Assembly: GCF_000227115.2 (NCBI RefSeq)
Contig: NC_016480.1
Span: 682,001-746,000 of the forward strand
Direction of reading: 5' to 3'
From: Naumovozyma dairenensis CBS 421
Taxonomy: Eukaryota > Ascomycota > Saccharomycetes > Saccharomycetales > Saccharomycetaceae
DNA length: 64,000 nt
Shown here: one piece after another, positions 1-10,829 of the stretch
Layout: each line of letters starts with the position of its first letter
Numbering within the stretch: the first letter of the stretch is position 1
Program-made: the position numbers and the translations under genes
Notes under the pieces: generated by a model
What the model saw: only the letters and a program-made list of their open reading frames with translations
What the model was told of the DNA's origin: nothing
The model's database searches: none

Positions 1-2793
1 TAATGCTTTTTGGTTACAAACAAATTTAACTCTGAATAAAACTCTTGATAGAAGATCTTCTAATGGTTCCTCTAAGTAATTTTCAGGAATGTTTGTTACC
101 TTGTGTACACGAAGAATAGCTAAACCGATAAAGAAACCCATTGTCTCCAATCGATCTGAAAAGTTATCGCTAAGGGCTAGGAAAGTATCGTTGATAGAAG
201 TATTTACTAATTTGGATGAACTTGGCTCTTGAGCAAGTCTTAATAAATTATTAACAGCGACTGGATACCAGACTTGATTACCGTTATCCACTAAAGTTGA
301 TTCCTTACTCAATTGTTTGATTAATTTAACAGCACGATGCAACCGGACTTTGATGGAATTAATTCTTTTTCTAATCTCAGATTCTTTAGCCAATTGTTCA
401 TTGACTAAGGCTTGTTCTTCCTTTGTATACTTTCTAGCATTCTTTTTAGCTTGTTCTTTTCTAATACTTTGTTCCCATTTTAAAGTTTCGTAATCTTTGG
501 TATTTTTGTCAGAAAGTTTATTAACCATCTTTTTATCTAAGATGTTCACAACCATAACATTTTCATTACCTTCCCAAATCTCGAAGTCTTCAGCAGTGAG
601 ACGTGGTAACTCGCCAACTGCTAAATCAGATTTAATTAAATCAGACAATAAGGGAGCAATAGCCGTTGGATTAATGAATGATGTATAAGCAGCAGCTTTA
701 AAGGCACACTCAGAAAAGGGGGTATCTATATATTTAGCGTCATTTGTGATTGAAATAATTCTTTCGATAATTTGCTTAGCATGAGCAGCAACAATTGTTG
801 CTGGATCTTGCTTAGCTTGAAGCACTAAACCTGCCCAACCGTTCTTAAGCTTGAAACCGGTGAATTGTGAGATAATTAATTGCGCAATAAGAACAGACGT
901 TAAAACAGAAGCATCTTCGATTGGTTGAGAGATAGAGTTAAATATTGGTGCGATATATTTGAACGATATCATTCTCGCAGAAAGATCATCAGTTGTTTCA
1001 TTTAAACATTTCTCTACAGCAGTAGCAATGGATAACCCAAGCAATTTAGGATGCCTTATAAATGAGTCGTGTAACAATTCTATCGAATGTAAACGATCAG
1101 TGGATGGTAAAGCAGTCGATAATGCTACTGTAACGAATGCATCACCCAAGGCAGATGATTCTGGAAGGGATTCGATCATGTTTTGTACTTTGTCCTGCAA
1201 GCCTTTATTACCTGAAGTATATGAAGCAGAAATATATTCTAGACATCCTAATAAACTCTTGTGATCATGTTTATGTAAATGCCCTAACGTCGATGTAACG
1301 AATTCTAAGCAATCAGTTTCGAACTCTCCAAGTAATGATGGAGATGCCTTTTTGGAATATTCGAGGAATATGGTAAACCAGCATTTCCTTATATTCAATG
1401 TCTTATCTTTGAATCCATTCCTTATGATTTTGTTCATATCATCTACAGCGGTGGGTAAGTTGAAATAATGTGTGAAAAAAGCAGATAGCATTAAACAGAG
1501 CGCATTTTCTTTACCTTCTTTAGTAATATACGTTGACAATCCTTGAACGATCTTTGTAGAGACGGTCTCAGAAGAGGTTGGAACTACCACAAGAATCTTG
1601 GACACTAGATATTTATAATCTGCATTCAAATTAGACTTGATATTCTTAAAGATTTCGTCAATGAATTTGAGTAAATTAGGTTCCTCCGTAGTTTCATCAT
1701 TCAATGATTTTAATAGGGTGATTACTGAGTTTGATGAAAGTTCTCTGACAATTTCTTTTGAGCTTTTGAAAGATGAGAATGATTGGGACATTAATTTGGA
1801 TGAAGTGAAAACCTTCAGCAAATTGATCTTCTTCGCGTCAACGCCAGAGTATAATTCGTTAGCAATTGCAAATCCTAATTCTGGAGCTCTTAAATTAGCC
1901 TTTTCCATATTAGGAACAAAATGTTCATTAAATAATGCTTCAGTTACAAATTCTTTCACAAAGGGTTTCAGTGATATTTCTAAAGTGAAGGCTGATGGTG
2001 GAACCTTAGCCAAAAGAATATCTTTGCCTAAGAAGGTACAATATTTCTCGACATATTTTTCCTTCAATAAATTATATAAAGCTGGTTGAGCAGAGAATAA
2101 TTGCATTGAAGATTGAGTTAAGGCGCCCATTGCAATAACAATACCTGTTATTGGAAGTTTTTGTTTGGTATTCGATTCCAAAATATTTTGTAGAACAATT
2201 TCAAGAAATGGAACACCATTCTCTGTACTCTTGAAGCATTGAGTAAAAGTTTTTGTTGTTGATTGAAGAACACTTTCACGGATTCTCCTCCTATGTTGAT
2301 TACGTTTGTTTTGTGCTTTCTTGATTCCTTCTTGGTTGTCTAAAACATTTTCGATACCAAAAGTCGTATAGGTATGAGCTTCTAACAATCTGCTTGCATA
2401 TTCGGAAACTAAGGTAGGATCTGAAGAGATATCTTTGAGAAATGCATGAACCCAATCAAGAATATTTAAATAATCGGATACAGCCTTAGTACCTGGGTTC
2501 TTAGAGACTTGCGCTAAGATGAAAGTTGAATATTTTTCTAATAAACGTGGCTCGATTTTTAAGATAGATTGGAAAATCCTAGTGACCAATTCTTTGGACT
2601 GGGTATCTTGGTATGTCATGAAAGTCTTGAGTAAAATAACGGAAATTTGTGTTAATTGAGGTAATTCCAAGGTTTCTGAGTCAATGACCTTCTTCAGAGA
2701 CTCTAAGAATGGGATCCTTCTTGACACCAGTGAATCATTACATCTTCTGTCAAGTAAAGGTGACAATTCCTCCCAGCTAACAGTAGAACTCAT
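1..2793 (-). CDS. GCN1: Gcn1, eIF2-alpha kinase activator (N-terminal 931 residues; truncated by window edge)
   Basis: The minus-strand frame is open from the ATG at 2793 to the window edge, so only the first 931 codons of a protein of roughly 2,670 residues are visible. The start MSSTVSWEELSPLL and the following helical repeats match the N-terminus of yeast Gcn1. Gcn1 is a HEAT-repeat protein that binds translating ribosomes with Gcn20 and passes the uncharged-tRNA signal to the kinase Gcn2. The eEF3-like and Gcn2-binding regions lie outside the window. DSD1 lies upstream on the same strand, as in the S. cerevisiae order GCN1-DSD1-MDS3-YIP4. No frameshift is seen in the visible part. Identification rests on N-terminal similarity plus synteny. 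Confidence 0.93.
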   Translation of the reverse strand, partial: MSSTVSWEELSPLLDRRCNDSLVSRRIPFLESLKKVIDSETLELPQLTQISVILLKTFMTYQDTQSKELVTRIFQSILKIEPRLLEKYSTFILAQVSKNPGTKAVSDYLNILDWVHAFLKDISSDPTLVSEYASRLLEAHTYTTFGIENVLDNQEGIKKAQNKRNQHRRRIRESVLQSTTKTFTQCFKSTENGVPFLEIVLQNILESNTKQKLPITGIVIAMGALTQSSMQLFSAQPALYNLLKEKYVEKYCTFLGKDILLAKVPPSAFTLEISLKPFVKEFVTEALFNEHFVPNMEKANLRAPELGFAIANELYSGVDAKKINLLKVFTSSKLMSQSFSSFKSSKEIVRELSSNSVITLLKSLNDETTEEPNLLKFIDEIFKNIKSNLNADYKYLVSKILVVVPTSSETVSTKIVQGLSTYITKEGKENALCLMLSAFFTHYFNLPTAVDDMNKIIRNGFKDKTLNIRKCWFTIFLEYSKKASPSLLGEFETDCLEFVTSTLGHLHKHDHKSLLGCLEYISASYTSGNKGLQDKVQNMIESLPESSALGDAFVTVALSTALPSTDRLHSIELLHDSFIRHPKLLGLSIATAVEKCLNETTDDLSARMISFKYIAPIFNSISQPIEDASVLTSVLIAQLIISQFTGFKLKNGWAGLVLQAKQDPATIVAAHAKQIIERIISITNDAKYIDTPFSECAFKAAAYTSFINPTAIAPLLSDLIKSDLAVGELPRLTAEDFEIWEGNENVMVVNILDKKMVNKLSDKNTKDYETLKWEQSIRKEQAKKNARKYTKEEQALVNEQLAKESEIRKRINSIKVRLHRAVKLIKQLSKESTLVDNGNQVWYPVAVNNLLRLAQEPSSSKLVNTSINDTFLALSDNFSDRLETMGFFIGLAILRVHKVTNIPENYLEEPLEDLLSRVLFRVKFVCNQKAL

Positions 2794-3131
2794 ATTTTGC
2801 GTTCGGTGGAGATATACGTCCCTCTAGATGTGATCCTTTACCAGTTATAAGAACTCTGATAAGTAGGATTTATAGAGATTTATGCTTCTTTCGTTTCAAC
2901 AAACACTACAACTAACTACTACGTAATCTCAAGATCTCAATTATCTTCAGAGCGACCTAACAACTAAAATTTTTCATTCAATCCGAGAAACTTCACGAAC
3001 TTCTGGCCACCCCGTTGTATGGAAGCCGAAAAGTAAACAAAAAAGTTCAAATAATTCCCAAGCTTGGCGGCTAATTTTACATACAATCATAATAGCTAGT
3101 CTATAGAATGTTTATTTGGGCCTATATGAGA
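2794..3131. promoter_or_regulatory. GCN1 promoter / DSD1 3' region, with an RRPE-like element
   Basis: This spacer lies between the GCN1 start and the DSD1 stop, both minus strand. AAAATTTTTCA at 2967-2977 is the reverse complement of the RRPE-type element TGAAAAATTTT, common upstream of yeast translation and ribosome-biogenesis genes, and sits about 180 bp upstream of the GCN1 ATG. I see no RNA gene or convincing ORF. The regulatory role is inferred from the motif alone. Confidence 0.5.
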
Positions 3132-4418
3132 CTACCATTTCTGGAATGGGGTCCAGACATCAACAACTTGGTTCTGTTCATCTAAAATAAAGTAGAAGTC
3201 AAACTGGCCCATCACGATACAGGCGTGCTGTGGTAATATTGCGACTTTAGAACCTAAGGGTAATAACTCTTGTTGTTCCCCCTTTGCATCGTACTTTTTC
3301 AAGATACCGTGTTCTTGTGAGACTCTATCTACATACCATTCAATATTTGGCCTCGTATCTTGCATTATACTACTTAGATCACGACATAGACCAAACCCTT
3401 TGTACGCTGAAGTTTCACGGGTCAAAGACATTACACCTGTATCCGTCAAGATTTCCATTCTTGATTCATATGAGGAAACAACCGTACCCAATACGGTGCC
3501 TGCGATATCGTCTAATTCAACACATTTTGTCGACACTTGTTGTAAGTCATACAAACAATAGTTACCGCAGTGGATCTCCAATGCACTTATCAATTCTTCT
3601 TTAATATATTCTATTAAAGCTCCATCTTCCAGTATTTGAAGGGAGTTTGAAGTTGGAGTGGCTCCCACGGAAAGTACTAATCCAGAGGGTTCTAACCCCG
3701 GCTCGATTGATAACGCTATTTTGGCAGCAGTATTGACTGCAACAATTTCCTCCTTTAAGAAATTGGCAGCTTCCTTCACAGAACGAGCTGAATAGCTATG
3801 TCCACAATGTGCATAAAACCCATAACAGTTTGCTATTTTTTGGATATCTGGAGAGAATAATCTTTTTAGAAGGTTTAAGAAATCTTTATTATCGGTAGGA
3901 ATACCAGCACGATGTGTTCCCATATCGATTTTAACAAAAATTGACCATTTACTGTTGCTTGAAGGAGGTCCAAATCTGCGTAGGTTCTCAAGATGCTCAA
4001 TATTGTCTACGAAAACCCTCAAATAATTGACCCTTTTTGAAAGATGTGATAGTTCTCGAATGTAACTAGGAACACATGCAGGTAGACTGAATGCAATATC
4101 TTTCACATAATCAAGATTCATTACTTCTTGGTAATCTAAAATCCCTTTCGCTTCCTTAATTGTGGAAACTAAAATAGAATTAGAACCTTTGCTGGAAGCA
4201 ACACCATGTCCCAGTTGTTTAAAAGTACCTTGAGCTGTTTTGTGAGTCTTGACATGTGCTCGGAAAGAGATATGTTTTCCAACATTATCTTCTAACTTAT
4301 GGATACTATTCAACATATTCCGACAATTGGATTTGAACTTTTTCTCATTAATAACAAAGCATGGTGTTGGTAAATTGTCGATTGTTGTCCCCTTATACTT
4401 TGAGAGGAGATCTGTCAT
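3132..4418 (-). CDS. DSD1: D-serine dehydratase (PLP- and zinc-dependent)
   Basis: The product has 428 residues, the same length as S. cerevisiae Dsd1. The enzyme converts D-serine to pyruvate and ammonia and belongs to the fold-type III (alanine racemase-like) PLP enzymes. The presumed PLP lysine is K57 in the motif HVKTHK, and the zinc pair H398 and C400 is in the motif PQHACIVMG; both sit at the residue numbers known for the S. cerevisiae enzyme. The open frame extends 24 bp further upstream but starts there with TTG, so the ATG at 4418 (MTDLLSKYKG) is chosen. It lies between GCN1 and MDS3 on the same strand, as in S. cerevisiae. All expected catalytic residues are present, so the gene looks functional. 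Confidence 0.95.
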   Translation of the reverse strand: MTDLLSKYKGTTIDNLPTPCFVINEKKFKSNCRNMLNSIHKLEDNVGKHISFRAHVKTHKTAQGTFKQLGHGVASSKGSNSILVSTIKEAKGILDYQEVMNLDYVKDIAFSLPACVPSYIRELSHLSKRVNYLRVFVDNIEHLENLRRFGPPSSNSKWSIFVKIDMGTHRAGIPTDNKDFLNLLKRLFSPDIQKIANCYGFYAHCGHSYSARSVKEAANFLKEEIVAVNTAAKIALSIEPGLEPSGLVLSVGATPTSNSLQILEDGALIEYIKEELISALEIHCGNYCLYDLQQVSTKCVELDDIAGTVLGTVVSSYESRMEILTDTGVMSLTRETSAYKGFGLCRDLSSIMQDTRPNIEWYVDRVSQEHGILKKYDAKGEQQELLPLGSKVAILPQHACIVMGQFDFYFILDEQNQVVDVWTPFQKW

Positions 4419-5698
4419 TTTCGCTTCTGGCTTAAGATACAATGACTAGGAAAGAAATTAGGATTAGATATTAGAATGTTGAAGGTCAAGAACGGATAAA
4501 AAAACTAGTTCTCCCTGCATTCCCGATTAAATATATCGTAAAAGCGTCAGATCTATCTTCTGCTAATCTTTGCATTGTACGTATTGAAACTGACTGATAA
4601 CGTTGCGGTATTTGAAGTTTCCGACTGGGCGAGGGACAGTTAGTAGGTAACCTCGACAATACACCAACAAAACAATGCGATAGTTTTCTCGAGCGTTCAA
4701 TCGATCTAATAATTTATATATATATAGAGAACTGAATTATTCCATTGAAGGGACAATAAAATATGTGCACCGTTTCTTTGATATATATATAGCTTTTCAA
4801 GTGGTTACGTCATTATAAATTTAGATTTCGAAAAGTTTTAAAATAAGTTATAGCGAACCATTTAACGGTTTATTATACCGACTACATAACAACTCGTAAA
4901 CATATTTATTGTAACCTAATTAGTTGGCTTATATAGACCAATACTGAATAAATTCTGAAGATCAATAACATTTAAATTTTTTATTCACTTTACATCATGC
5001 ATTTCCTCTGAAATATTTAGCTCTTAAATTGTTGAAAAAGGGCTTTTGTCATGTAAAACTAAATAAAACTCTAAGGTGGGTAAATAGTTAGGTATTTACC
5101 TATTATAAACAATACCAAGGTCCAAGGGCCTAAGTATAGAGTATTATTAGCTGAATACAAGTTGTATCATGAGCATATATAATATGGAACACATTAAAGG
5201 GTATTATCTTCGTACATATGTGACACGCCGAGCTCGACCATCCTTCAGAACTACTAATAATAACTTTGCAACCGAGCTACTTCAGATATCGTACAAATCT
5301 TAGAACCATTTAGGTATTCACCTTATCACCTTATTATCCTATCTGCTTATTATATAAATAACTAGACAGAAACTAGACCTATATGTATTACACCTGAAAG
5401 TATTAATAGATAACCCTGAACTATCAATAAGAAGTAAATTACATCCAACACAAATAGTAACTCTATAACAGTCTCCTTTCTCAATTGGTTCTAGGTTTCT
5501 ATGCTCACCGTCAACTACGAAATATATATTGCATTATTGGTAAATCGTCCTCCTTTCTGGAGTTAGCATTACAATGGATATATTCTATTTATTAACAGTA
5601 TCTATTTTCAAATTGTTTTATTAATAAAGTCCCTTAGGAGCAATGAGACACGGAGAACCAACCAAGCAACATCTAGATGACTTATATTATTAAGTCTC
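4419..5698. other. 1.3-kb intergenic region (DSD1 promoter side, MDS3 3' side)
   Basis: The region is AT-rich with alternating TA tracts near 4712-4725 and 4781-4791. No tRNA, LTR or conserved ORF is visible. The part nearest 4419 should hold the DSD1 promoter and the part nearest 5698 the MDS3 3' UTR and terminator. TGTGACACGCCGAGC near 5219-5233 is the most GC-rich stretch, but I cannot assign it. Confidence 0.6.
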
Positions 5699-8600
5699 TT
5701 ACGTTGGCACTTCCTTATTCTCCTTTGCTACAGTAGTTGCTGTCACGTTTTTTGCGGCAATATCTTTGTCGATTGCCTGGATTTCTTGACTAAATTTCTT
5801 CTTCAAAACTTTTAATCCTTTAGAAATTTCCACACAGTCTAAACACCTTACCATCAATCTTATATCGTTCACCAAAACAACTGTCTTATATATCGATTTA
5901 ATAATATAATCCACTGGTGGCAATGAGTTTCGACTAGCTAAATTCTCCAAAGTTAGCATACTGAAATCATTTTCAGGTTCTTCTCCTCTAAACGCTTTAC
6001 TGCCTAAACTTGACCCGTATCTCGCAAATGTACCATAATTTTTCTTGGGACTTTGAATATTTGTATTATTATTTGTCTTGAATAAGGGATCAATGGAATC
6101 ATCATGGTCTTCTCCCTTTTTAACCTTTCTTCTCATTTTATTCAAAGACAACATTGCTAATCCGGAGTCGTAATCATCTGAATCAGATCGTGTTTCTTTG
6201 GGAAAGTTATCTTTTAGTTGGTTACTCTCCCTAGAAATAGTCTCTTTCTCACCTGAGTTCATTTCACTATCTTTAGTAGAATCAATCTTTGGTCCTTTAT
6301 TTTCTGTGGAACTTTCCTGCTCAGTAGCGTCGTCATAATCGCTACTACTACTGCTACTACTGCTGGTTGTGCTTAAGGAAATGTCGTCAGTGATATTCAA
6401 ATAGTCAGGTATATTTGACTTTGGGTCTACTGCGCTCTCTTTTCTGAACCCCCCAGATAGGGGACCAATATTCGTATTAAATTCTGGAAACGACGTAGGA
6501 TCAATTTCTTTACTTAGACTGGATTTATTTTTTGGTCTTTGAGCGTAACCAGAGACGGACTGTCTACCAGGCTGTATATTTAATGACGGAGGAAACCCTA
6601 GCGAACCAACAGAATTATGACTATCCCTTGGACCTCCAGCGAATGCTGTAGGTACGTAATTTATAGAACTACTGATCCCGCTATCTCTATTCATAATTTT
6701 ATCCAAATAATCAGCGGCATTGCTTTCGAAAGTACTTGTAGAATGGGTTCTAGATGCGTTTCTTACCAGATCAATGTCAAAATATCCATTATCTAAATTT
6801 TCTAAACATCTTTTCAGCCTTAACAGCTCTTTAAAATTTTCATTTTTCCTAAGGAATAGTTTCGTTTTCTCAGAGTTCCCTTCACAGTATATAAGAACTT
6901 TATTTTCAAACGTTTCTTTCAAGGCTTTACAAGTAACTGCCAAATTTTCTTCTTTCCTACCCACTATTGAATATAGTACTTCCGCCACCAAATTATAAAG
7001 TAATGGAAACTCATAAATTTTGGCCATTACCAACAAATCCAAAACAACTGGTGCGAGCATCCATTTATTGTTGACTTGACCAGTATAGAAGAATTCAGCA
7101 AATGCTCTTACAGTAGCTGTTGGCCATGGCATATACAACGATCTCGGAGTCAATAAAGGTTCAACTTCTAAGGTAACATTAGATGATCTGCTATTTAAGC
7201 TGTCTGTACATGATGTGACAGATAATCTTCCTCTTTCATCTGTAATTGAATTTCTTGATGTATCAATAGACTTGGAACCACTGCCAAACCTTGGAGGAAA
7301 GAATGAAGATTTTCTTTGTGAGGAAGAATCTCTCTCATCCTCATTTTCTTCATCTAACAATTGTCTATCTATGGAAGCATCTAGACTATCTGATGGACGA
7401 ACTAGATCTGGTGTACTTGCACGTCTAAGAGAATTTCTTCTTGTTGGGAAATTACTGTTTCTAAAGTAGTCTCCGATTGAATTATTACGTCTGCCATTAG
7501 GCAATTTGCTTTCATGACCGGGAATTGGTGGTAATGGATCTATTGGAATACTTGCTTGAGGCGGTAAATTAATATTTAGGACGCCAAGGACAGGAGATTC
7601 GGTAAAACTTCCTGCCCTGCTTTGATTCATAGGATTACCCATTCTATCCGAAGAAGAACTAACATAAGAAATAGAACTACGTGTACTTGTAGGTACTCTC
7701 AGTGGTGATTGTTGTGGAACTGTTGAACTGTTTCTTCTCTCTATGTAAGATAATGTAGGGTGTGATGAACGACGATGGGCGTCTGATGATAAAACTTTCA
7801 ACATATCTCTATCAGGGATACCTAGAAGTGATGATCTCCTCTTTTGTGGATTGGCTTCATAATCATTTGAAGAGTATCCTTGAGTTCTTAGCTGGGCTGA
7901 GCTCGTTCCGTTTTTTTCTTGGAAAGGAACTCTAAAAACCATACCACCAGATGAACTTGTTGTAGACCCAGTAGTTGCTTGTGAGTAACGTGATTCGGTA
8001 GTTGGATTTTTGGTCAATGCATATGAGGATATGGGATCATCGTCCTCCTCCTTTCGATAATAATTTCGGGGTTCCTCCGCTGTGGTTTCTGTAGTTGAGG
8101 TACCCTTGGAAGGTGTCTCACCTTTAGATATATGTGATGGTTCGGAAGTTCCGGTATTCTTGGTACCCGCGGTTCCAAGATTGTTTGTTGTTGGCCCTAA
8201 AATACTTGATTTCCTTGTATATGGCCATTGAACCGATGAACGGTTAAAATAATTCTCTAAGGATCCAGAAGAAGATAATCTTGATTCTGTTTGGAAATCT
8301 TTCGAGCCTGATTTTGAATTCCTTGATGAGATCTTAATTAGAGTTGACTGGTTGCCAGTAGTTTCGTAGTCTGCACATACCTGGGCATAACTTCGGGATA
8401 GAAGCATATCAAAATAACGACCCCATCTTCTTCTAAGTAGATATAAAGGTATACCTATCGAGTCCCCTTCAGAAGTAATAAATTCAAAATCGGATAAAGG
8501 TTTCCCAAAAATCTCTAAAGCATCTTTCCCTAAAACCATAGCATAGGGTGGAAAGACTGACTTTATTATGTTTTTATCTAAAGGAGGAGCAATATAATGA

Positions 8601-10252
8601 ATATAGCTTTCGAATTGAGAAGTGGCACTAAATGTAAAACTTAACTTTCTGAAAGGTTGATCATCATCGTTAAACTCTGTCGTTTCATTCTCTTTGGTTG
8701 ATGAGGGTAAGGGCGTTGCCAATAGATTTCGCAAACCGGGCTGCAATGCTTTATTATAAACGTTGATAATTGGAAGACCAAAAGTGGACAAGTAATCAAA
8801 TCTCTGAACTGTCGGTGAACAGGAATCGTCATTCTTTGTCCCCAACATTATGGCTTGATGATGTGATTTCCAGACGAAAATCTTCCAAAATCGATGGGTA
8901 TATTCGTCACAGTCAGGACAATAGATCCCTAGTCTAGTCCATTTACCTGATGGTATATCGTAAACAAAACAATAAAAATCCAATGCGTTAGTTCCGGAAT
9001 AAAATCCACCTATAATAATACTATATCCAAAATAATCCCCCGTGGGATATTGTAAATTAAATGGCCGTTTGAGTAGAGAACCTGTTTGTGCTTCATTGTA
9101 ATCCATTCGTATACCCTTTGCCTCTGTAATCAATGGTAAAATGACAATAGGGGAGCTAAAGTTTTCTGTTCCAGACGAATCTATTGTTCCCTGTCCCTCA
9201 AGATTGTCTTCGGTATCAGAGGTGACATTCTGGAAATTCGGTGAATAATATGCTAGTGCAGGTATCTTTGCCTCGTTATTATCGACCAGAACAGTGAAAT
9301 TTACATCATCATTTAAGGAAACATCTACACCATCAATGTTCGAACGAACGTCTAATGGATCTTTCGGAATACTATCGGATTGCCAGCAATTCTGAGTTAT
9401 ATTGAAGATATCAATTTTATGAATGGGTTGATCCAGGTTGTTTAAGCCACCGACGATAACTAGTTTAGTATCTCTTTTATCATTGTTTTCATTTTTAACA
9501 TGCATGGTATGATTGAATCTCCTTGCTATTCTAGGATCTTTACTCAATAATATCCATGTCTTTGTTCTTAAATCCAATTTCCATAATTCATTTGTTGCAA
9601 TAAGTTCATATCCATTCTGTGGAGAAACAATTAAGCCACCAAATATATATAAACATGATTTGGAATAGCAAATTGAATGAAACAATCGTTCTTTCAATTG
9701 TGATTCTATAATAATATGCGTACTACCTACTTCACTATAAGTTTCATTTCCATCATTGTCATCGTCGTCTACGTCATTTGTATCATTATTATTGTCATTA
9801 TTATCATTATCACTTTTTATGTTTTTTTGAATATTATTGCCGTTATCATTAGAATCGTCGTTATTGTTGTTATTACTTTCATTATCATCTACTTTTTGAA
9901 GGGTAGTCTCTACTCTATACCAAGTTCTTGATATGAGATCAAGGAAGAAGGTCTCTGAACTAATCCATTGATTCAAATTTTCAAAAGAAATCCCATTATT
10001 TTTCTCCTTTGAGAAATACAAAATGAGTTCCTTTTGTAATTGTAAAGAATTAATCTGACCCTCTAAATTCAAAGGAATCGTTAGCCCACCATGAACGAAT
10101 ATATTTGATCTTGCTAAGATTGTAGCTGCACCAGTACGGCATTCTAAAGATATTCTTTTCTTTGTTGGTTCATCTAGTAATTTCTGATTTGAAGTCAGTG
10201 TTGGTAATTGCAGAGGATAACATGTGCATGTTGATGGTTGAAGCAAGGGCAT
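5699..10252 (-). CDS. MDS3: Mds3, kelch-repeat regulator of nutrient / TOR signalling
   Basis: The product has 1,517 residues and opens with MPLLQPSTC, as the S. cerevisiae protein does. Mds3 and its paralogue Pmd1 are cytoplasmic kelch proteins that act with Sit4 in TOR-dependent control of growth, sporulation and pH response. Kelch-like blades occupy the N-terminal third (segments such as CLYIFGGLIV, KLVIVGGLNN and SIIIGGFYSG), followed by a long Ser/Asn-rich linker. Conserved blocks flank that linker: one before it (YAMVLGKDALEIFGKPL) and one after it (YMPWPTATVRAFAEFFYTGQ). A low-complexity Asn/Asp insertion interrupts the kelch region at residues about 122-170. The ATG at 10252 is genuine. 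MDS3 rather than PMD1 is favoured because the neighbours are DSD1 and YIP4. Confidence 0.94.
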   Translation of the reverse strand: MPLLQPSTCTCYPLQLPTLTSNQKLLDEPTKKRISLECRTGAATILARSNIFVHGGLTIPLNLEGQINSLQLQKELILYFSKEKNNGISFENLNQWISSETFFLDLISRTWYRVETTLQKVDDNESNNNNNDDSNDNGNNIQKNIKSDNDNNDNNNDTNDVDDDDNDGNETYSEVGSTHIIIESQLKERLFHSICYSKSCLYIFGGLIVSPQNGYELIATNELWKLDLRTKTWILLSKDPRIARRFNHTMHVKNENNDKRDTKLVIVGGLNNLDQPIHKIDIFNITQNCWQSDSIPKDPLDVRSNIDGVDVSLNDDVNFTVLVDNNEAKIPALAYYSPNFQNVTSDTEDNLEGQGTIDSSGTENFSSPIVILPLITEAKGIRMDYNEAQTGSLLKRPFNLQYPTGDYFGYSIIIGGFYSGTNALDFYCFVYDIPSGKWTRLGIYCPDCDEYTHRFWKIFVWKSHHQAIMLGTKNDDSCSPTVQRFDYLSTFGLPIINVYNKALQPGLRNLLATPLPSSTKENETTEFNDDDQPFRKLSFTFSATSQFESYIHYIAPPLDKNIIKSVFPPYAMVLGKDALEIFGKPLSDFEFITSEGDSIGIPLYLLRRRWGRYFDMLLSRSYAQVCADYETTGNQSTLIKISSRNSKSGSKDFQTESRLSSSGSLENYFNRSSVQWPYTRKSSILGPTTNNLGTAGTKNTGTSEPSHISKGETPSKGTSTTETTAEEPRNYYRKEEDDDPISSYALTKNPTTESRYSQATTGSTTSSSGGMVFRVPFQEKNGTSSAQLRTQGYSSNDYEANPQKRRSSLLGIPDRDMLKVLSSDAHRRSSHPTLSYIERRNSSTVPQQSPLRVPTSTRSSISYVSSSSDRMGNPMNQSRAGSFTESPVLGVLNINLPPQASIPIDPLPPIPGHESKLPNGRRNNSIGDYFRNSNFPTRRNSLRRASTPDLVRPSDSLDASIDRQLLDEENEDERDSSSQRKSSFFPPRFGSGSKSIDTSRNSITDERGRLSVTSCTDSLNSRSSNVTLEVEPLLTPRSLYMPWPTATVRAFAEFFYTGQVNNKWMLAPVVLDLLVMAKIYEFPLLYNLVAEVLYSIVGRKEENLAVTCKALKETFENKVLIYCEGNSEKTKLFLRKNENFKELLRLKRCLENLDNGYFDIDLVRNASRTHSTSTFESNAADYLDKIMNRDSGISSSINYVPTAFAGGPRDSHNSVGSLGFPPSLNIQPGRQSVSGYAQRPKNKSSLSKEIDPTSFPEFNTNIGPLSGGFRKESAVDPKSNIPDYLNITDDISLSTTSSSSSSSSDYDDATEQESSTENKGPKIDSTKDSEMNSGEKETISRESNQLKDNFPKETRSDSDDYDSGLAMLSLNKMRRKVKKGEDHDDSIDPLFKTNNNTNIQSPKKNYGTFARYGSSLGSKAFRGEEPENDFSMLTLENLASRNSLPPVDYIIKSIYKTVVLVNDIRLMVRCLDCVEISKGLKVLKKKFSQEIQAIDKDIAAKNVTATTVAKENKEVPT
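9743..9889 (-). repeat. Asn/Asp-coding low-complexity tract within MDS3
   Basis: Imperfect runs of AAT, AAC and GAT codons on the minus strand encode an almost pure Asn/Asp segment (residues about 122-170) inserted between kelch segments. The reverse strand of the same tract gives a spurious hydrophobic ORF rich in Ile and Val. Such tracts tend to vary in length between strains. Confidence 0.75.
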
Positions 10253-10829
10253 GCTTTTAAAAATATCGATGTATGTTGCTTTTGTTCTACACTGTTACGT
10301 ATTTCTTGTTTCCTTTGAAGGGGCCGCGTTACTGTCCTTTGTTATATACGCCTATGATTCAAAGAGAATAGACCTTCTTTTTGTACGGAAGAAAAAGTAA
10401 TATGGATTTAGAATATACCTTTAATAATTCTTGATGTTACTTTTTCTTTAACGATTGCTGGTATGTTCTTAAGTCTGGTTGTATAGATCATAGACCTCTA
10501 TGTAGATAAAAATCATAGATAACCATAGTTAAAGATCAAAAACTACATGAATTTCAACATTCTTGGACGGCGGCGACTCCGATCCGTCCACACATACACA
10601 TATAGAGAGGGAGAGGGAGAAAGGAAAACCATCTTCTTGCTTAATAATGATTAGCCCACAAGCCTCGTAAACGACACAGCCATGGATATATAATGACAGA
10701 CATTCTCTCAATGTCGATATATATAACAGCTCTTTATGATCAATTGAATGAATAAAAAGTGGCAGAACAATATGGCTGTCTATACATACGTTTTATATAG
10801 TCTATATATTAATCACTCCAAGCCTTTCT
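10253..10829. promoter_or_regulatory. MDS3 promoter / YIP4 3' region
   Basis: This spacer lies between two minus-strand genes. It contains a purine-rich run (GAGAGGGAGAGGGAGAAAGG) near 10605-10624 and TA-rich stretches near 10714-10725 and 10796-10809. A 60-codon minus-strand frame at 10529-10711 has no recognisable similarity and is not called. No RNA gene was seen. Confidence 0.5.

Noticed and set aside
497..2089. Three plus-strand ORFs (63, 101 and 150 codons)
   Set aside because: They lie antisense inside the GCN1 reading frame and show no independent similarity.
10529..10711. 60-codon minus-strand frame between MDS3 and YIP4
   Set aside because: It reads purine-rich simple sequence and has no recognised similarity; not expected from synteny.
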